Below, piece by piece: positions 26,107-35,069 of a DNA stretch of 64,000 bases. The stretch comes from Halovivax cerinus (lineage in GTDB: Archaea; Halobacteriota; Halobacteria; Halobacteriales; Natrialbaceae): positions 3,348,001 through 3,412,000 of the forward strand of contig NZ_CP101824.1 in NCBI RefSeq assembly GCF_024498195.1. The letters run 5' to 3'. Position 1 is the stretch's first letter, and every line of letters begins with the position of its first letter. The notes under the pieces are model-generated. The model did not search any database. It had not been told where the DNA came from and saw nothing but the letters and a program-made list of their open reading frames with translations. Position numbers and translations under genes: made by a program.

Positions 26107-28776
26107 CTACTCGGCGAGGATTCGGGCGAGGTCGGTTTTTCGACGTTCGACGGCCGAACGATTCGTCGTCGGGTCCGTCGTGACGTGGACGAGTTCGTCG
26201 GCCGCACCGACGAGTTCTTCGTCGTGACTGACGAGCAGGATCTGTTCGACGCCCAGATCACGCATGGTCTCGACGAGGGTGACGAGTTGGCCGACGTGGC
26301 CAGCGTCCAGGAAGACCGTCGGCTCGTCGAGAATGAGCGGCGGGAGCGGGCCGGAGCCGTCGACACCCTCTGCCAGGAGACGATAGATCGCACACCGCAG
26401 GCTGAGGTTGAAGATTGCCCGCTCGCCGCCGGAGAGTTGGTCGGGATCGAGCGGGTCGCCATCCTTCTGGTAGACGGTGAGTCGGTACGAGCCGTCGAGG
26501 TCGATACCTGCGTACGTGTCGTTCTGGTAGAGAAGGTCGAACGTCTCGTTGACGAGCCGCTCTAGGGTCTCCACGTTTCGCTGTCGGAGGTCCGTTCTGA
26601 GCGTTCCGTACGTCTCCTGGAGCGTCTCGGCGTCCTCGTAGACCGATTCGACGGCAGTGAGACGATCTGCGACCGCCGCCCGCCGGGCCTCGAGCGATTC
26701 GAGTTCCTCGAGTTCGTTCTCGACGGCACCGATCGCACTCTGGACCTCGCTGCGGCGCTCTCGACGGTCCGACAGCGTCTCGTCGACCTGCTCGATGTAG
26801 GAGTCGGCCCGTTCGAGGTCGTCCCGTGCAGTCTCGAGTCGGTCTTCGTCGACCGAGTCGCGGAGTTCGTCGCGGCGATCACGTGCGGCAGACAGCTGGG
26901 TCCGTCGCTCGTCGTTCATGGTTTCCCAGTCCGCACGCCGTTCCCGAAGCGTCTCGATCTGCCGGTCACACGCCTCTATTTGTTCCGTACAGTCCTGTGC
27001 GGTCTCGAGCGCCGTCCGTTCCTCGCGTAGGTCTGCTTGTGTCCCGTTCAGGTCACCGAGTCGGTCCCGGAGATCGTCGATATCCGAGTCGAGATCGGCC
27101 GCTCGGTCGTGAGCGGTGTCGGCCTCTGACTCGGCGTCTGCGGCCTCGGCGAGCAAGTCTTCGTACTGTTCTTCCTTCTCGCCGACCGTCTCACGTTTCT
27201 CCGCGAGCAGTTGTGCAGTCGTCTCCCGGTTGTCCCGCAGGCGCTCGACACGACGCTCGGCTTCGTGGAGCGCCTCGGCCCGGTCTATCCGCTCTTCGAG
27301 GTCGGCCCGCTCCTCGCGCAGTGCGGACAGTCGATCGTCGAGGGCCGCTTTCTCCGCTCGTTTGTCCTCCAGACCGGTGACGTGAGGCGCGTCGTCGACC
27401 GGCTGCCCGCACTCGGGACACTGACCCTCGGCGAGGAGGGCCTCGGCGTCCTCGATCGCGGCGACGAGCGCCGTCCGTTCGGCGCGCACGTCCGCTACCT
27501 GCTCGTCCAGTTCGTCCGCACGGGAGCGAAGCGTTTCTACGTGGTCGGCCGCATCTCCGAAGTCCACCGGCGCGTCGTCGAATCTGGCGCGTTCGACCTC
27601 GATCTCTTCGTCGAGGTCGGCCAGCGCCGATTCGCGCTCGTCGATCGTTTGTCGCGCATCCGTAATCGACGTCTTCAGCTCTTCGGCGCGTTCGCGAGCC
27701 GCTTCGGCGTCGGATTCGAGTGTCGACGCCGTCTCCCGGTGGCGTTCGGCGGCGCTCTGTGCCTCCGAGATCGCGACGCGGACGTCCTCCAGTTCGTCAC
27801 GAATCTCCGTCTCGCGATCTGCGAGGGCGTCGAGTCGGGCCGCGACAGTAGATTCGTCGTCGATCGACACGCGCTCGAGCACGGTCGACCGTCGCTCGGT
27901 CAGTTCACGTCGCGTGGATTCGAGGTCGGCGATGTCGTCCGTGGCAGCCTCGCGATCTGACGCCGTCTCGCGGATCTTCTCGCGTAGGGTCTCGATCTCC
28001 GCCGTCAGTTCGTCGATCTCCGCTCGAACCTCCTCGTGCGTTTCGAGGACGGCCTCGGCGGCGTCTCTCGTCTCGACAGCCGTCTCCCGCTGGGACTCGT
28101 AGCGATCGATCGCCTCGTCGATCTCCGCGCGTTCGGTTTCGAGTTCGTTGAGGCGATCGTGCAGGTTCTTCTCCCGCTTCGCTTCGATCTGTTCGTCGAG
28201 CGTGGTCGCCTGACCGCGCACCTCGTCGAGTACGTCTTTGACGCCGAGTCTGGCCTCGCTCGCTCGCTCTCGATAGGTTTCGAGGGCGCCGAGCTGGAGC
28301 AGGTCGTCGATCATGTCCTGGCGATCGGCTGGCGAGGCGTGGATGAGTTTGTTCACCTCACCCTGTCGGACGTACGCGCAGTTGACGAACGCCGTGGCGT
28401 CCATCCGGAGGAGGGACGCGACGAACGCTCTGACGTCGCGCGCCCCCTCTATCTGGTCGTCCGGTCCCTCGAGAACGCACTTCGTCGTCGACGTGCGCTC
28501 GTCGCGGCGTGTGACCCGGCGTTCGATCCGGTAGCGTTCACCGTCGTGCGTAAATCCGAGTTCGACAGCGGTCGACGTCGCGCCGGTCGTCACCACGTCG
28601 GACAGCGTTCGGTCGTCGAGCGCCCGCGAACCGTACAGGGCGAAGAAGATCGCCTCGAGCAGCGTCGACTTGCCGCTTCCGTTGACGCCGTGGACGACCG
28701 TGATACCGGTCGAGAGATCCAGTTCCGCGTCCTCGTAACACTTGAAGTTCTCGAGCGTGACGTCAGTCACCCTCAC
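26107..28776 (-). CDS. rad50: DNA double-strand break repair ATPase Rad50
   Basis: This 889-residue SMC-like ATPase partners Mre11 in DNA end processing. Walker A is GVNGSGKSTLLEA near residue 31. Long coiled coils flank a zinc hook CPECGQPVDD near residue 450. The C-terminal lobe has the signature LSGGERAIFNLSLR and Walker B LILDEPTVFLD. Its ATG overlaps the mre11 stop codon by 4 bp, so the two are co-transcribed, as is usual in archaea. Confidence 0.96.
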   Translation of the reverse strand: MRVTDVTLENFKCYEDAELDLSTGITVVHGVNGSGKSTLLEAIFFALYGSRALDDRTLSDVVTTGATSTAVELGFTHDGERYRIERRVTRRDERTSTTKCVLEGPDDQIEGARDVRAFVASLLRMDATAFVNCAYVRQGEVNKLIHASPADRQDMIDDLLQLGALETYRERASEARLGVKDVLDEVRGQATTLDEQIEAKREKNLHDRLNELETERAEIDEAIDRYESQRETAVETRDAAEAVLETHEEVRAEIDELTAEIETLREKIRETASDREAATDDIADLESTRRELTERRSTVLERVSIDDESTVAARLDALADRETEIRDELEDVRVAISEAQSAAERHRETASTLESDAEAARERAEELKTSITDARQTIDERESALADLDEEIEVERARFDDAPVDFGDAADHVETLRSRADELDEQVADVRAERTALVAAIEDAEALLAEGQCPECGQPVDDAPHVTGLEDKRAEKAALDDRLSALREERADLEERIDRAEALHEAERRVERLRDNRETTAQLLAEKRETVGEKEEQYEDLLAEAADAESEADTAHDRAADLDSDIDDLRDRLGDLNGTQADLREERTALETAQDCTEQIEACDRQIETLRERRADWETMNDERRTQLSAARDRRDELRDSVDEDRLETARDDLERADSYIEQVDETLSDRRERRSEVQSAIGAVENELEELESLEARRAAVADRLTAVESVYEDAETLQETYGTLRTDLRQRNVETLERLVNETFDLLYQNDTYAGIDLDGSYRLTVYQKDGDPLDPDQLSGGERAIFNLSLRCAIYRLLAEGVDGSGPLPPLILDEPTVFLDAGHVGQLVTLVETMRDLGVEQILLVSHDEELVGAADELVHVTTDPTTNRSAVERRKTDLARILAE

Positions 28777-30233
28777 GCGAAATCACCGATCGAAACCTGA
28801 TCGTCGTCTGCCGACCCGTTCGGCGATCCGTCGTCCGAATCGTCGCCCGACACCTCGTCGGATTCGCGTGTGGGTTCCTGCTCGGCCGGCACACCGTCGT
28901 CGGGTTCGTCAGAGGTCGATGCGTCGGCCGCTGGCCTCGTCGACGGATTACCCGTTTCCCGCTCCGACTCCGATTCGTCGGCGGTCTGCGAGGACGGCGG
29001 GCCGGTCTCATCCGGAGTCGTTACCCCATCGGTGTCGTCGGCCGGAGGGTCGGATTCCACACCGGAATCGGTCGTCGATGGCTCGTCCGAGTTCGGGTCG
29101 GCGAGTACCGGTGCGTCGGAAAATTCGAGGCCGTCAGATCCGAGGGCGTCGCGGACTCGACGGCTGACCGTCTCTCGGACGTTCGAATCTGCGATCGTGT
29201 CGTCGCGCACGACGCCGTCGATCGTGCGGGCGCCGTCGGAGACGCCGAGGTCTCGCAGTCGTTCGGTGACGGCGACGTCCGGATCGGCGAACGAAACGCG
29301 AACGTCTTCGGCGTCGTCCGGGAGGTCGCGACGGTCGTTCGCTCGCGCGACGAGCGCGCCTCGTTCGAGTGCGTACTCTTCGATCGGCGCCGGAGACACC
29401 GGTTCGCCGTCCCCGTCGATGGTGACGATAACGACCGCATCGTCGACGTCGTACTGTGAGAGCCGATCGCGGACGCGGTCGATTCCCTCGTCACCGGTCA
29501 GTTCGACGTCGACGAAGACGAACTCGCGAGCGGTCTCGATCGCCCGTCGCGTGATGGAGACGTCATCGTCGACGGAGACGAGGTTGTATCCTCGCGGCTC
29601 GCGCTCGGACGCGCTCGCACGCTCGGTCGACCCGCAGTAGGTCACCCAGGTGTCGGCAACCGTTTCCGTTCCCGGCGCGTGATTGTCACCGAGGAGGACG
29701 GCATCGAAGTCGACGGTCGACTCGCCGAGAACGGCATCGGTGTCCCACGTCGCGTGTGCGAACGGTTCGAAGAGACCGTGAGCGACGAGGATCGCCCGAT
29801 CGGCCGTGTCTGGAATCGGTTCGAAGTCGTACGCGAGCTCGTCCCGGCGCGACTGCGGGACGTAATCGAGCCCGTAGAAGGCGACGTCGTCCACCACGGT
29901 CGGGTCCCGACCCAGCCGGGTCGCGAATCCGAGGTCTTCGAACAGGTCGAGCCACTGGGCGTCGCGTTTGGTCTCGTGGTTGCCGACGATCGCGAGAAAC
30001 GGGATCCCGGCGTCGGCCAGTTCGCGCAGGACCCCGAGCGTCCCCTGGAGATCGGGGAGTCCAGGGCGGCGATCGTGAAAGAGGTCTCCGGCGTGGACCA
30101 CGGCGTCCACGTCGTCGTCGATGGCGTCGCGGGCGACGGCCCGGAAGGCGGAGAGAAAATCCGACCGTCGCGCGGGCGAATTGTACTGCTGGTACCCGAT
30201 GTGGGTGTCGCCCGTGTGAATCACCCGTGTCAT
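28773..30233 (-). CDS. mre11: DNA double-strand break repair nuclease Mre11
   Basis: This 486-residue calcineurin-like nuclease works with Rad50. Metal-binding motifs appear in order: HTGDTHIGYQQ, VVHAGDLFHDRRP, VGNHETKRDAQW, ILVAHGLFE and VLLGDNHAPG. The last 120 residues or so are a low-complexity acidic Ser/Asp/Glu/Pro tail ending DDDQVSIGDFA, probably a flexible region reaching Rad50. The start at 30233 begins the conserved MTRVIHTGD. The upstream frame extension is not family-like. Confidence 0.95.
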   Translation of the reverse strand: MTRVIHTGDTHIGYQQYNSPARRSDFLSAFRAVARDAIDDDVDAVVHAGDLFHDRRPGLPDLQGTLGVLRELADAGIPFLAIVGNHETKRDAQWLDLFEDLGFATRLGRDPTVVDDVAFYGLDYVPQSRRDELAYDFEPIPDTADRAILVAHGLFEPFAHATWDTDAVLGESTVDFDAVLLGDNHAPGTETVADTWVTYCGSTERASASEREPRGYNLVSVDDDVSITRRAIETAREFVFVDVELTGDEGIDRVRDRLSQYDVDDAVVIVTIDGDGEPVSPAPIEEYALERGALVARANDRRDLPDDAEDVRVSFADPDVAVTERLRDLGVSDGARTIDGVVRDDTIADSNVRETVSRRVRDALGSDGLEFSDAPVLADPNSDEPSTTDSGVESDPPADDTDGVTTPDETGPPSSQTADESESERETGNPSTRPAADASTSDEPDDGVPAEQEPTRESDEVSGDDSDDGSPNGSADDDQVSIGDFA

Positions 30234-30385
30234 CGGTGGGGATTCGGTCGGCGGCCCTAAAGCCGTTGTGCGACCGCGGTGAAAGTGATACCGTGGGGGA
30301 AAGACGTCGATTCTGGCGGAGCCGCCCGCCGGAATCGGCGTCGGAGAACGAATCACGTCGGATGACGTTCGCGCCGCCCCGTCGA

Positions 30386-30655
30386 TCAGGAGTCGATTGC
30401 GAGCGTGTAGAGTCGCTTTCGGGCGTCGGAAAACGAGAATCGCGAGTCGATGACGTCCTCCTCTTCGAGCCTGCTGATGGCGTATCGAACGGTCCGGGCT
30501 GGAAGTAACGTCTCCTCGGCCAGTTGTTGTTGTGACATCGTATCGTTGTACTCGAGCACCTTCGCGACGAGTTTCGCACTCGGCGGTAGCTCGCGTACGT
30601 CCTCCCAGCTCCCGCCGGGTTCCGCCTCGGTCTGAACTGCCTCTGATGCACTCAT
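30386..30655 (-). CDS. Winged-helix transcriptional regulator
   Basis: This 89-residue MarR/TrmB-like winged-helix protein has PPSAKLVAKVLEYNDTMSQQ as its first helices, AEETLLPARTVRYAISRLEEE as the recognition region, and a C-terminal wing FSFSDARKRLYTLAI. The start at 30655 matches the family length. It is divergently transcribed from the proteasome-activating nucleotidase gene across a 225-bp promoter region. Confidence 0.82.
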   Translation of the reverse strand: MSASEAVQTEAEPGGSWEDVRELPPSAKLVAKVLEYNDTMSQQQLAEETLLPARTVRYAISRLEEEDVIDSRFSFSDARKRLYTLAIDS

Positions 30656-30880
30656 CACTTCCCACTTGTGGATTCTGCGTAATAATATTTCCTGTTTCAA
30701 TATATGCACCACAATCATATTCAGATCGGCGAGGACTCGCCACGGACTCGGTCGATGGACGGATCCACCACCGAAAATCCAAACGCGAGAGGGGCCACGA
30801 GACCTGACGATCGAAAGAATATTTCGACGCAACTACCCTGACCCGAAACCTCTTAAGAAGGAATACCCTACGGAGGTGTG

Positions 30881-32095
30881 ATGACCGACACGGTGGACGA
30901 CGTCGATCTTCCGTACGAAGACGAGACGTCCAAACAGGAGAAGATTCAGGCGCTCGAAGAACGCCTGGAGATTCTCGAATCCCAGAACGAGGAGATGCGA
31001 GACAAACTCCTCGACGCGAACGCGGAGAACAACAAGTATCAGCAGAAACTAGAGCGGCTGAGCCACGAGAACAAGAAGCTAAAACAGTCGCCCCTGTTCG
31101 TCGCCACGGTACAGGAGATCACGGACGACGGCGTGGTGATAAAGCAACACGGCAACAACCAGGAAGCCCTCACCGAGGTCACCGAAGAGATGCGCGAAGA
31201 CCTCACACCCGACGACCGCGTCGCGGTCAACAACTCGCTCTCGATCGTCAAGTCGCTCTCGAGCGAGACCGACGTCCGCGCACGCGTGATGGAGGTTACG
31301 GAGAGTCCGGACGTCGGGTACGAGGACATCGGGGGACTCGAAGACCAGCTTCAGGAAGTTCGCGAAACCGTCGAGATGCCGCTCGACCGCCCGGAGATGT
31401 TCGACGATGTTGGAATCGATCCGCCGTCGGGCGTCCTGCTGTACGGGCCGCCCGGTACCGGGAAGACGATGCTCGCCAAGGCGGTCGCGAACAAGACCGA
31501 CGCCACCTTCATCAAGATGGCCGGCTCCGAACTCGTCCACAAGTTCATCGGCGAGGGCGCGAAACTCGTTCGCGACCTCTTCGACGTCGCCCGCGAACAC
31601 GAACCGGCCGTCCTCTTCATCGACGAGATCGACGCGATCGCAGCCAAGCGTACCGAGTCCAAGACGTCCGGCGACGCGGAGGTCCAGCGTACGATGATGC
31701 AACTCCTCTCCGAGATGGACGGCTTCGAGGACCGTGGCGACATCCGCATCATCGCCGCGACCAATCGCTTCGACATGCTCGACCGCGCCATCCTTCGACC
31801 CGGCCGCTTCGATCGCCTCATCGAGGTACCCAAGCCCGACGCCGAAGGTCGCGAGCTCATCTTCGAGATCCACACCAGGGACATGAGTGTCGCCGACGAC
31901 GTCGACTTCGCGGAGATGGCCGAGCGCACGGAAGCGGCCTCCGGCGCCGACGTCAGAGCCGTCTGCACCGAGGCCGGCATGTTCGCCATCCGCGACGACC
32001 GCACCGAGATTCGTATGGCCGACCTGCGCGACGCCTGGGAGAAGGTCAAAGCGGAATCCGACGAGAACGCCGACGTCTCGAAGACCTTCGCGTGA
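30881..32095 (+). CDS. pan: Proteasome-activating nucleotidase (PAN)
   Basis: This 404-residue AAA+ ATPase unfolds substrates for the 20S proteasome. It has an N-terminal coiled coil (about 17-68), an OB domain, then the AAA module: Walker A YGPPGTGKTML near 188, Walker B VLFIDEIDAIA and the second region of homology NRFDMLDRAILRPGRFDR. The C-terminus is SKTFA, not a strict hydrophobic-Tyr-X motif. The ATG at 30881 is preceded by GGAGGTG only 2-8 bp away and by a TTAA TATA-like box about 27 bp upstream, so it may be leaderless. A GTG one codon earlier is an alternative start. Confidence 0.95.
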   Translation: MTDTVDDVDLPYEDETSKQEKIQALEERLEILESQNEEMRDKLLDANAENNKYQQKLERLSHENKKLKQSPLFVATVQEITDDGVVIKQHGNNQEALTEVTEEMREDLTPDDRVAVNNSLSIVKSLSSETDVRARVMEVTESPDVGYEDIGGLEDQLQEVRETVEMPLDRPEMFDDVGIDPPSGVLLYGPPGTGKTMLAKAVANKTDATFIKMAGSELVHKFIGEGAKLVRDLFDVAREHEPAVLFIDEIDAIAAKRTESKTSGDAEVQRTMMQLLSEMDGFEDRGDIRIIAATNRFDMLDRAILRPGRFDRLIEVPKPDAEGRELIFEIHTRDMSVADDVDFAEMAERTEAASGADVRAVCTEAGMFAIRDDRTEIRMADLRDAWEKVKAESDENADVSKTFA

Positions 32096-32199
32096 TCGAG
32101 TCGCTAGCCGCTCCGTGATCGAGCCGTCGTCCACACCGTGATCCGCCGCCGAGACACCGTTTCGGACCGTTTTTACCCGCCCGGTCGCTACCCCGTCGC

Positions 32200-32754
32200 A
32201 TGACGAAGATCGTGGTCGTAGACAATCACGGCCAGTTCACGCACCTGGAGCGACGCGCACTGTCCGATCTGGGCGTCGACACCGAATTGATCGACAACGA
32301 GACGCCGCCGGACGAGGTCGCCGCGGACGGCGTCGTCCTCTCGGGCGGCCCGGACATGGATCGCATCGGACGGAGTCCGGCCTACCTCGACGGAGACGTC
32401 CCCGTCCTCGGTATCTGCCTCGGTATGCAACTGATGGCCGCAGAGCTGGGCGGCGCGGTCGGTGGCGGTGAGTACGGTGGCTACGCCGACGTCACCGTCG
32501 ACATCGTCGACGACGCCGATCCCCTCCTCGGTTCGCTGGCTCCCCAGACCCGCGTCTGGGCCAGTCACGCCGACGAAGTGACCGACCTGCCGGAGGGGTT
32601 CACTCGAACGGCGACGAGTACCGTCTGCGAGATAGAGGCGATGAGCGATCCCGATCGTGGACTCTTCGGCGTCCAGTGGCACCCGGAGGTTGCACACACC
32701 GAAGCCGGCGACGTCGTCTTCGAGAACTTCGTCGAGATCTGTGAGTCGACCTGA
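32200..32754 (+). CDS. guaAA: GMP synthase glutaminase subunit (GuaA subunit A)
   Basis: This 184-residue class I glutamine amidotransferase supplies ammonia for converting XMP to GMP. The catalytic Cys is in GICLGMQLMA, with the oxyanion region LSGGPDMDR, and the His-Glu pair is in VQWHPEV. Like other archaea, the organism splits GMP synthase into separate subunits. The synthetase subunit is not in the window. A T-rich TATA element (GTTTTTAC, 32169-32176) sits 24-31 bp before the ATG, indicating leaderless expression. Confidence 0.92.
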   Translation: MTKIVVVDNHGQFTHLERRALSDLGVDTELIDNETPPDEVAADGVVLSGGPDMDRIGRSPAYLDGDVPVLGICLGMQLMAAELGGAVGGGEYGGYADVTVDIVDDADPLLGSLAPQTRVWASHADEVTDLPEGFTRTATSTVCEIEAMSDPDRGLFGVQWHPEVAHTEAGDVVFENFVEICEST

Positions 32755-32868
32755 TCGACGTCACGTGAAACGAAGCGACGGGCACACGCTTGTTCGACCG
32801 CCTCCGAGGCCGCCCGTGTCCCGGCGAACCGCCTGACAGTCCACTCTAGCACCGTCAGACAATCTCCG

Positions 32869-33012
32869 CTAGGCAGGTATCTCGAAAAATACGAGATACG
32901 GCAGACCGAAGAGGACGATCGTCAAGATCGCGAGGATGATGCCGTACCCGACGACGGTCCCGACGCCGGTCAGCCACGCTGGGTGGTCGAATCGCTGGAG
33001 ATCGAGCGCCAT
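32869..33012 (-). CDS. 47-residue single-helix membrane protein
   Basis: A short frame starting MALDLQRFDHPAWLTG has one long hydrophobic helix (about 17-42: VGTVVGYGIILAILTIVLFG) and stops at 32869. The charged N-terminus followed by one helix is typical of small membrane proteins. It lies alone between guaAA and the DUF3194 operon. No function is known. Confidence 0.6.
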   Translation of the reverse strand: MALDLQRFDHPAWLTGVGTVVGYGIILAILTIVLFGLPYLVFFEIPA

Positions 33013-33169
33013 ACCTGAGGCCTACTCGGACTGCGTGATAAACGTACCGGACGATAGAAATCCGGCGGACGCCGTGTTCGAGTGGGCCGATGCCTCGATG
33101 GGGATGTGACCGGATCACCCAACTGCTTCGTCCGGGACGGGTCCGGTTCACACCGTGGGTTCGGTTTGC

Positions 33170-33175
33170 AAAAAA
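33170..33175 (-). terminator. T-run terminator of the ribosomal/prefoldin operon
   Basis: Reading the minus strand, six consecutive T residues begin a few bases after the DUF3194 stop codon (33180-33182). Oligo-T tracts are the usual archaeal termination signal. Confidence 0.5.
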
Positions 33176-33179
33176 CGTC

Positions 33180-33494
33180 CTACTCGGAGAGCTCGTCCGC
33201 GAAGAGTGCATCGACCGCATCCTGCGCGGCGCGCGCGGCTTCGTCGGCAACCGTCTCCGGATCGGTCTCCCCCTCGGGGGCATCCAGGTAGACGTCGACG
33301 CCGAGGACCCCGTCCTCGAAGGTGACAGTGATGTCGACGTCGCGGACGGAAGACTGCTTGTAGCGATCGAAGATCACACCCTCCGCGGCGTCAGCCGCCG
33401 CGTTGACGATCGTTTCGTCGTCCGGTTCGACCGACGACGCCGCGGATTCCGCATCCGGGCTGGCCGGTTCGTCGTCGGGTTCTGCGGGCGTCAT
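33180..33494 (-). CDS. DUF3194 family protein
   Basis: This 104-residue protein has an acidic N-terminal tail and a compact domain (VNAAADAAEGVIFDRY, VRDVDITVTFEDGVLGVDVY) matching DUF3194, which in archaea sits just after prefoldin beta. Its start overlaps the pfdB stop (TAATG). It is the last gene of the rpl37ae-rpoP-pcc1-pfdB operon. No function is established. Confidence 0.88.
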   Translation of the reverse strand: MTPAEPDDEPASPDAESAASSVEPDDETIVNAAADAAEGVIFDRYKQSSVRDVDITVTFEDGVLGVDVYLDAPEGETDPETVADEAARAAQDAVDALFADELSE

Positions 33495-33889
33495 TACGCG
33501 CCGCCGGCGCCCGGGCCGCCGGGCCCGGACGGGCCGCCCATCGCACCGCCGCCGAGCAGGCCTTCGAGCTCCTCCTGGAGGGACTCGAACTGTTGCTGGA
33601 CGCGGTCTTCTTGCTTCTCGAGCGTTTCGAGACGGATCTCGAGCGAGGAGACCTTCTCGTCGAGTTCGGACTCGGCCTCGTCGAAGTCCGTCTCGACGAA
33701 GAGATCGCCGATCTGGCGGTACATCGTGGTACCCTCGTCGATGTCGTCGAGTTCATCGAGTGCGGTCTGTGCCTCTTGCAGTCCGGATTCGGCTTCCTGT
33801 TTCTGGACGGCTACCGTCTGAGCCGTCTCCTGTAGGTCCTGTAGCTGCTCGATTTTCTCCTGTGCTTCCGGCGGCAAGTTACCCTGCAT
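33494..33889 (-). CDS. pfdB: Prefoldin beta subunit
   Basis: This 131-residue chaperone subunit has two long coiled-coil helices (about 8-55 and 73-112) joined by a beta hairpin with [19 protein letters not shown]. It forms the jellyfish-like prefoldin hexamer with the alpha subunit and hands unfolded proteins to the thermosome. The C-terminal Gly-rich tail ([13 protein letters not shown]) is an extra. The start at 33889 begins [16 protein letters not shown], the usual N-terminus. Confidence 0.94.
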   Translation of the reverse strand: MQGNLPPEAQEKIEQLQDLQETAQTVAVQKQEAESGLQEAQTALDELDDIDEGTTMYRQIGDLFVETDFDEAESELDEKVSSLEIRLETLEKQEDRVQQQFESLQEELEGLLGGGAMGGPSGPGGPGAGGA

Positions 33890-33992
33890 ACTCGCCGACA
33901 CGCCACCCGGACTGATAAACCCAAGCTTTGACGACGGCAGGCTGGTGCTGAACCAATCGTCCAGGTCCCTCACCGATGGCGTTCTGACCGCG

Positions 33993-34262
33993 TCAGCGAG
34001 CCGTCTCCGTGACCGCGAGCGCCAGTGTCCGTTCGGCGACGTCGACGAGTCTGAGCCAGGTGTTTACGGCCGCTCGCAGTGCCGTTAGATCCGCCGCTTC
34101 GACGGTGAGCACGATCGTCTCGCCGTCCCGGTCGAGACGGGTCCGAGATCGATCGTCGTCGATCTCGCCGACCTCGCGGTCGACGCTCGTAGCGACGATT
34201 CGGGCGCGCCGCTCGGATCGGTAGGTAAAACGAAGCGCCGTCTCGTGGGCGCAGTCGGTCAC
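33993..34262 (-). CDS. pcc1: KEOPS complex subunit Pcc1
   Basis: This 89-residue protein is the dimerisation subunit of the KEOPS complex, which makes t6A in tRNA. It has the compact Pcc1 fold pattern: an N-terminal strand ([19 protein letters not shown]), acidic loop, [20 protein letters not shown] and a final helix. It starts with a GTG whose GTGA overlaps the rpoP stop codon. Confidence 0.85.
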   Translation of the reverse strand: MTDCAHETALRFTYRSERRARIVATSVDREVGEIDDDRSRTRLDRDGETIVLTVEAADLTALRAAVNTWLRLVDVAERTLALAVTETAR

Positions 34263-34393
34263 TCGACGGAGACTTCCTTGACGTCGCGGCTGCGCTCTTT
34301 CAGCAGCACGCGGTGACCGCAGTACGGACAGCGGACGCCTCCGTACTCGTCGAGCGTGACGTCGCGCTTACAGCGAGAGCACTTGTACGCCAT
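34259..34393 (-). CDS. rpoP: DNA-directed RNA polymerase subunit P (Rpo12)
   Basis: This 44-residue zinc-ribbon subunit of RNA polymerase has two CxxC pairs in [10 protein letters not shown] and [11 protein letters not shown]. The C-terminal basic stretch ([15 protein letters not shown]) is standard. It starts 3 bp after the eL43 gene and overlaps pcc1. Confidence 0.95.
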   Translation of the reverse strand: MAYKCSRCKRDVTLDEYGGVRCPYCGHRVLLKERSRDVKEVSVE

Positions 34394-34396
34394 GGA

Positions 34397-34675
34397 TCAC
34401 TCCTCGTCGTCGCCGTCGGTCGCGAGCGCGGCGCGGATGGAGCGCGTGACGGTCTCTCCCGCAGGGGTCTTCGGACGATACGCACCGCCGGTGAACGTCT
34501 CTCCAGTCTCTTCGTTCTTCCAGATGCCGGTTCCGACGCGGGTCACGTCGTCCCCGTCGACCGTCGCGTGGTTCATGTCCGATTCGATCTCCGCGACGCG
34601 CCGGCGGGCGACGCGGCCGTAGCGAGCGCCGAAGCGTCCGGCACTGCCGACCGTTCCTCTCGTGTTCTCGGCCAT
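34397..34675 (-). CDS. rpl37ae: Large-subunit ribosomal protein eL43 (L37Ae), cysteine-free
   Basis: This 92-residue ribosomal protein has the conserved N-terminus [21 protein letters not shown] and the conserved [18 protein letters not shown] and RSIRAAL segments. The four zinc-binding cysteines normally found in two CxxC motifs around positions 38-60 are all replaced (HATVDGDD and [10 protein letters not shown]), and the protein contains no Cys at all. The fold may be held by salt-adapted packing. It is the first gene of the operon with rpoP, pcc1, pfdB and DUF3194. Confidence 0.93.
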   Translation of the reverse strand: MAENTRGTVGSAGRFGARYGRVARRRVAEIESDMNHATVDGDDVTRVGTGIWKNEETGETFTGGAYRPKTPAGETVTRSIRAALATDGDDEE

Positions 34676-34729
34676 AGTAGCCGTACGTAGCCCCAGGCCC
34701 CCAATAAACCTGTTGAGTCGAACCGGATC

Positions 34730-34921
34730 TCACCGGCCGTCGTTGGTTCGATTCCAGACCGCCCAGCAGACGACGAGTACCGCCGCTATCGCACCCAGCA
34801 GTTCGAATCCACGTGTGATATCCGCCGCGACGACTCCCAGACGGGAGAGTCCGGAGAGAACGTAGCCGGCCGCGACGACGATCGGTATCGCGAGCAACAC
34901 GATGTCCGGTCGGTCGATCAC
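34730..34921 (-). CDS. Small two-helix membrane protein
   Basis: This 63-residue protein has two hydrophobic helices (about 6-24 and 38-56: VLLAIPIVVAAGYVLSGL and LLGAIAAVLVVCWAVW). It lies directly upstream of the eL43 gene on the same strand with a 54-bp gap, so it could be co-transcribed. No function is recognised. Confidence 0.6.
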   Translation of the reverse strand: MIDRPDIVLLAIPIVVAAGYVLSGLSRLGVVAADITRGFELLGAIAAVLVVCWAVWNRTNDGR

Positions 34922-35069
34922 GGACGGCGACGACCACGCGATGGCGGAAAACGATAGTGCATGGCTGTGTCACCATCGTGGCGCGGTAGAATACGAATTC
35001 GTGTTCGACGGCGGTACCAGCGCCGGCGGGCCGAAATCGCCCAGCGCTGGCGTCGGACGACGTCGGCAG

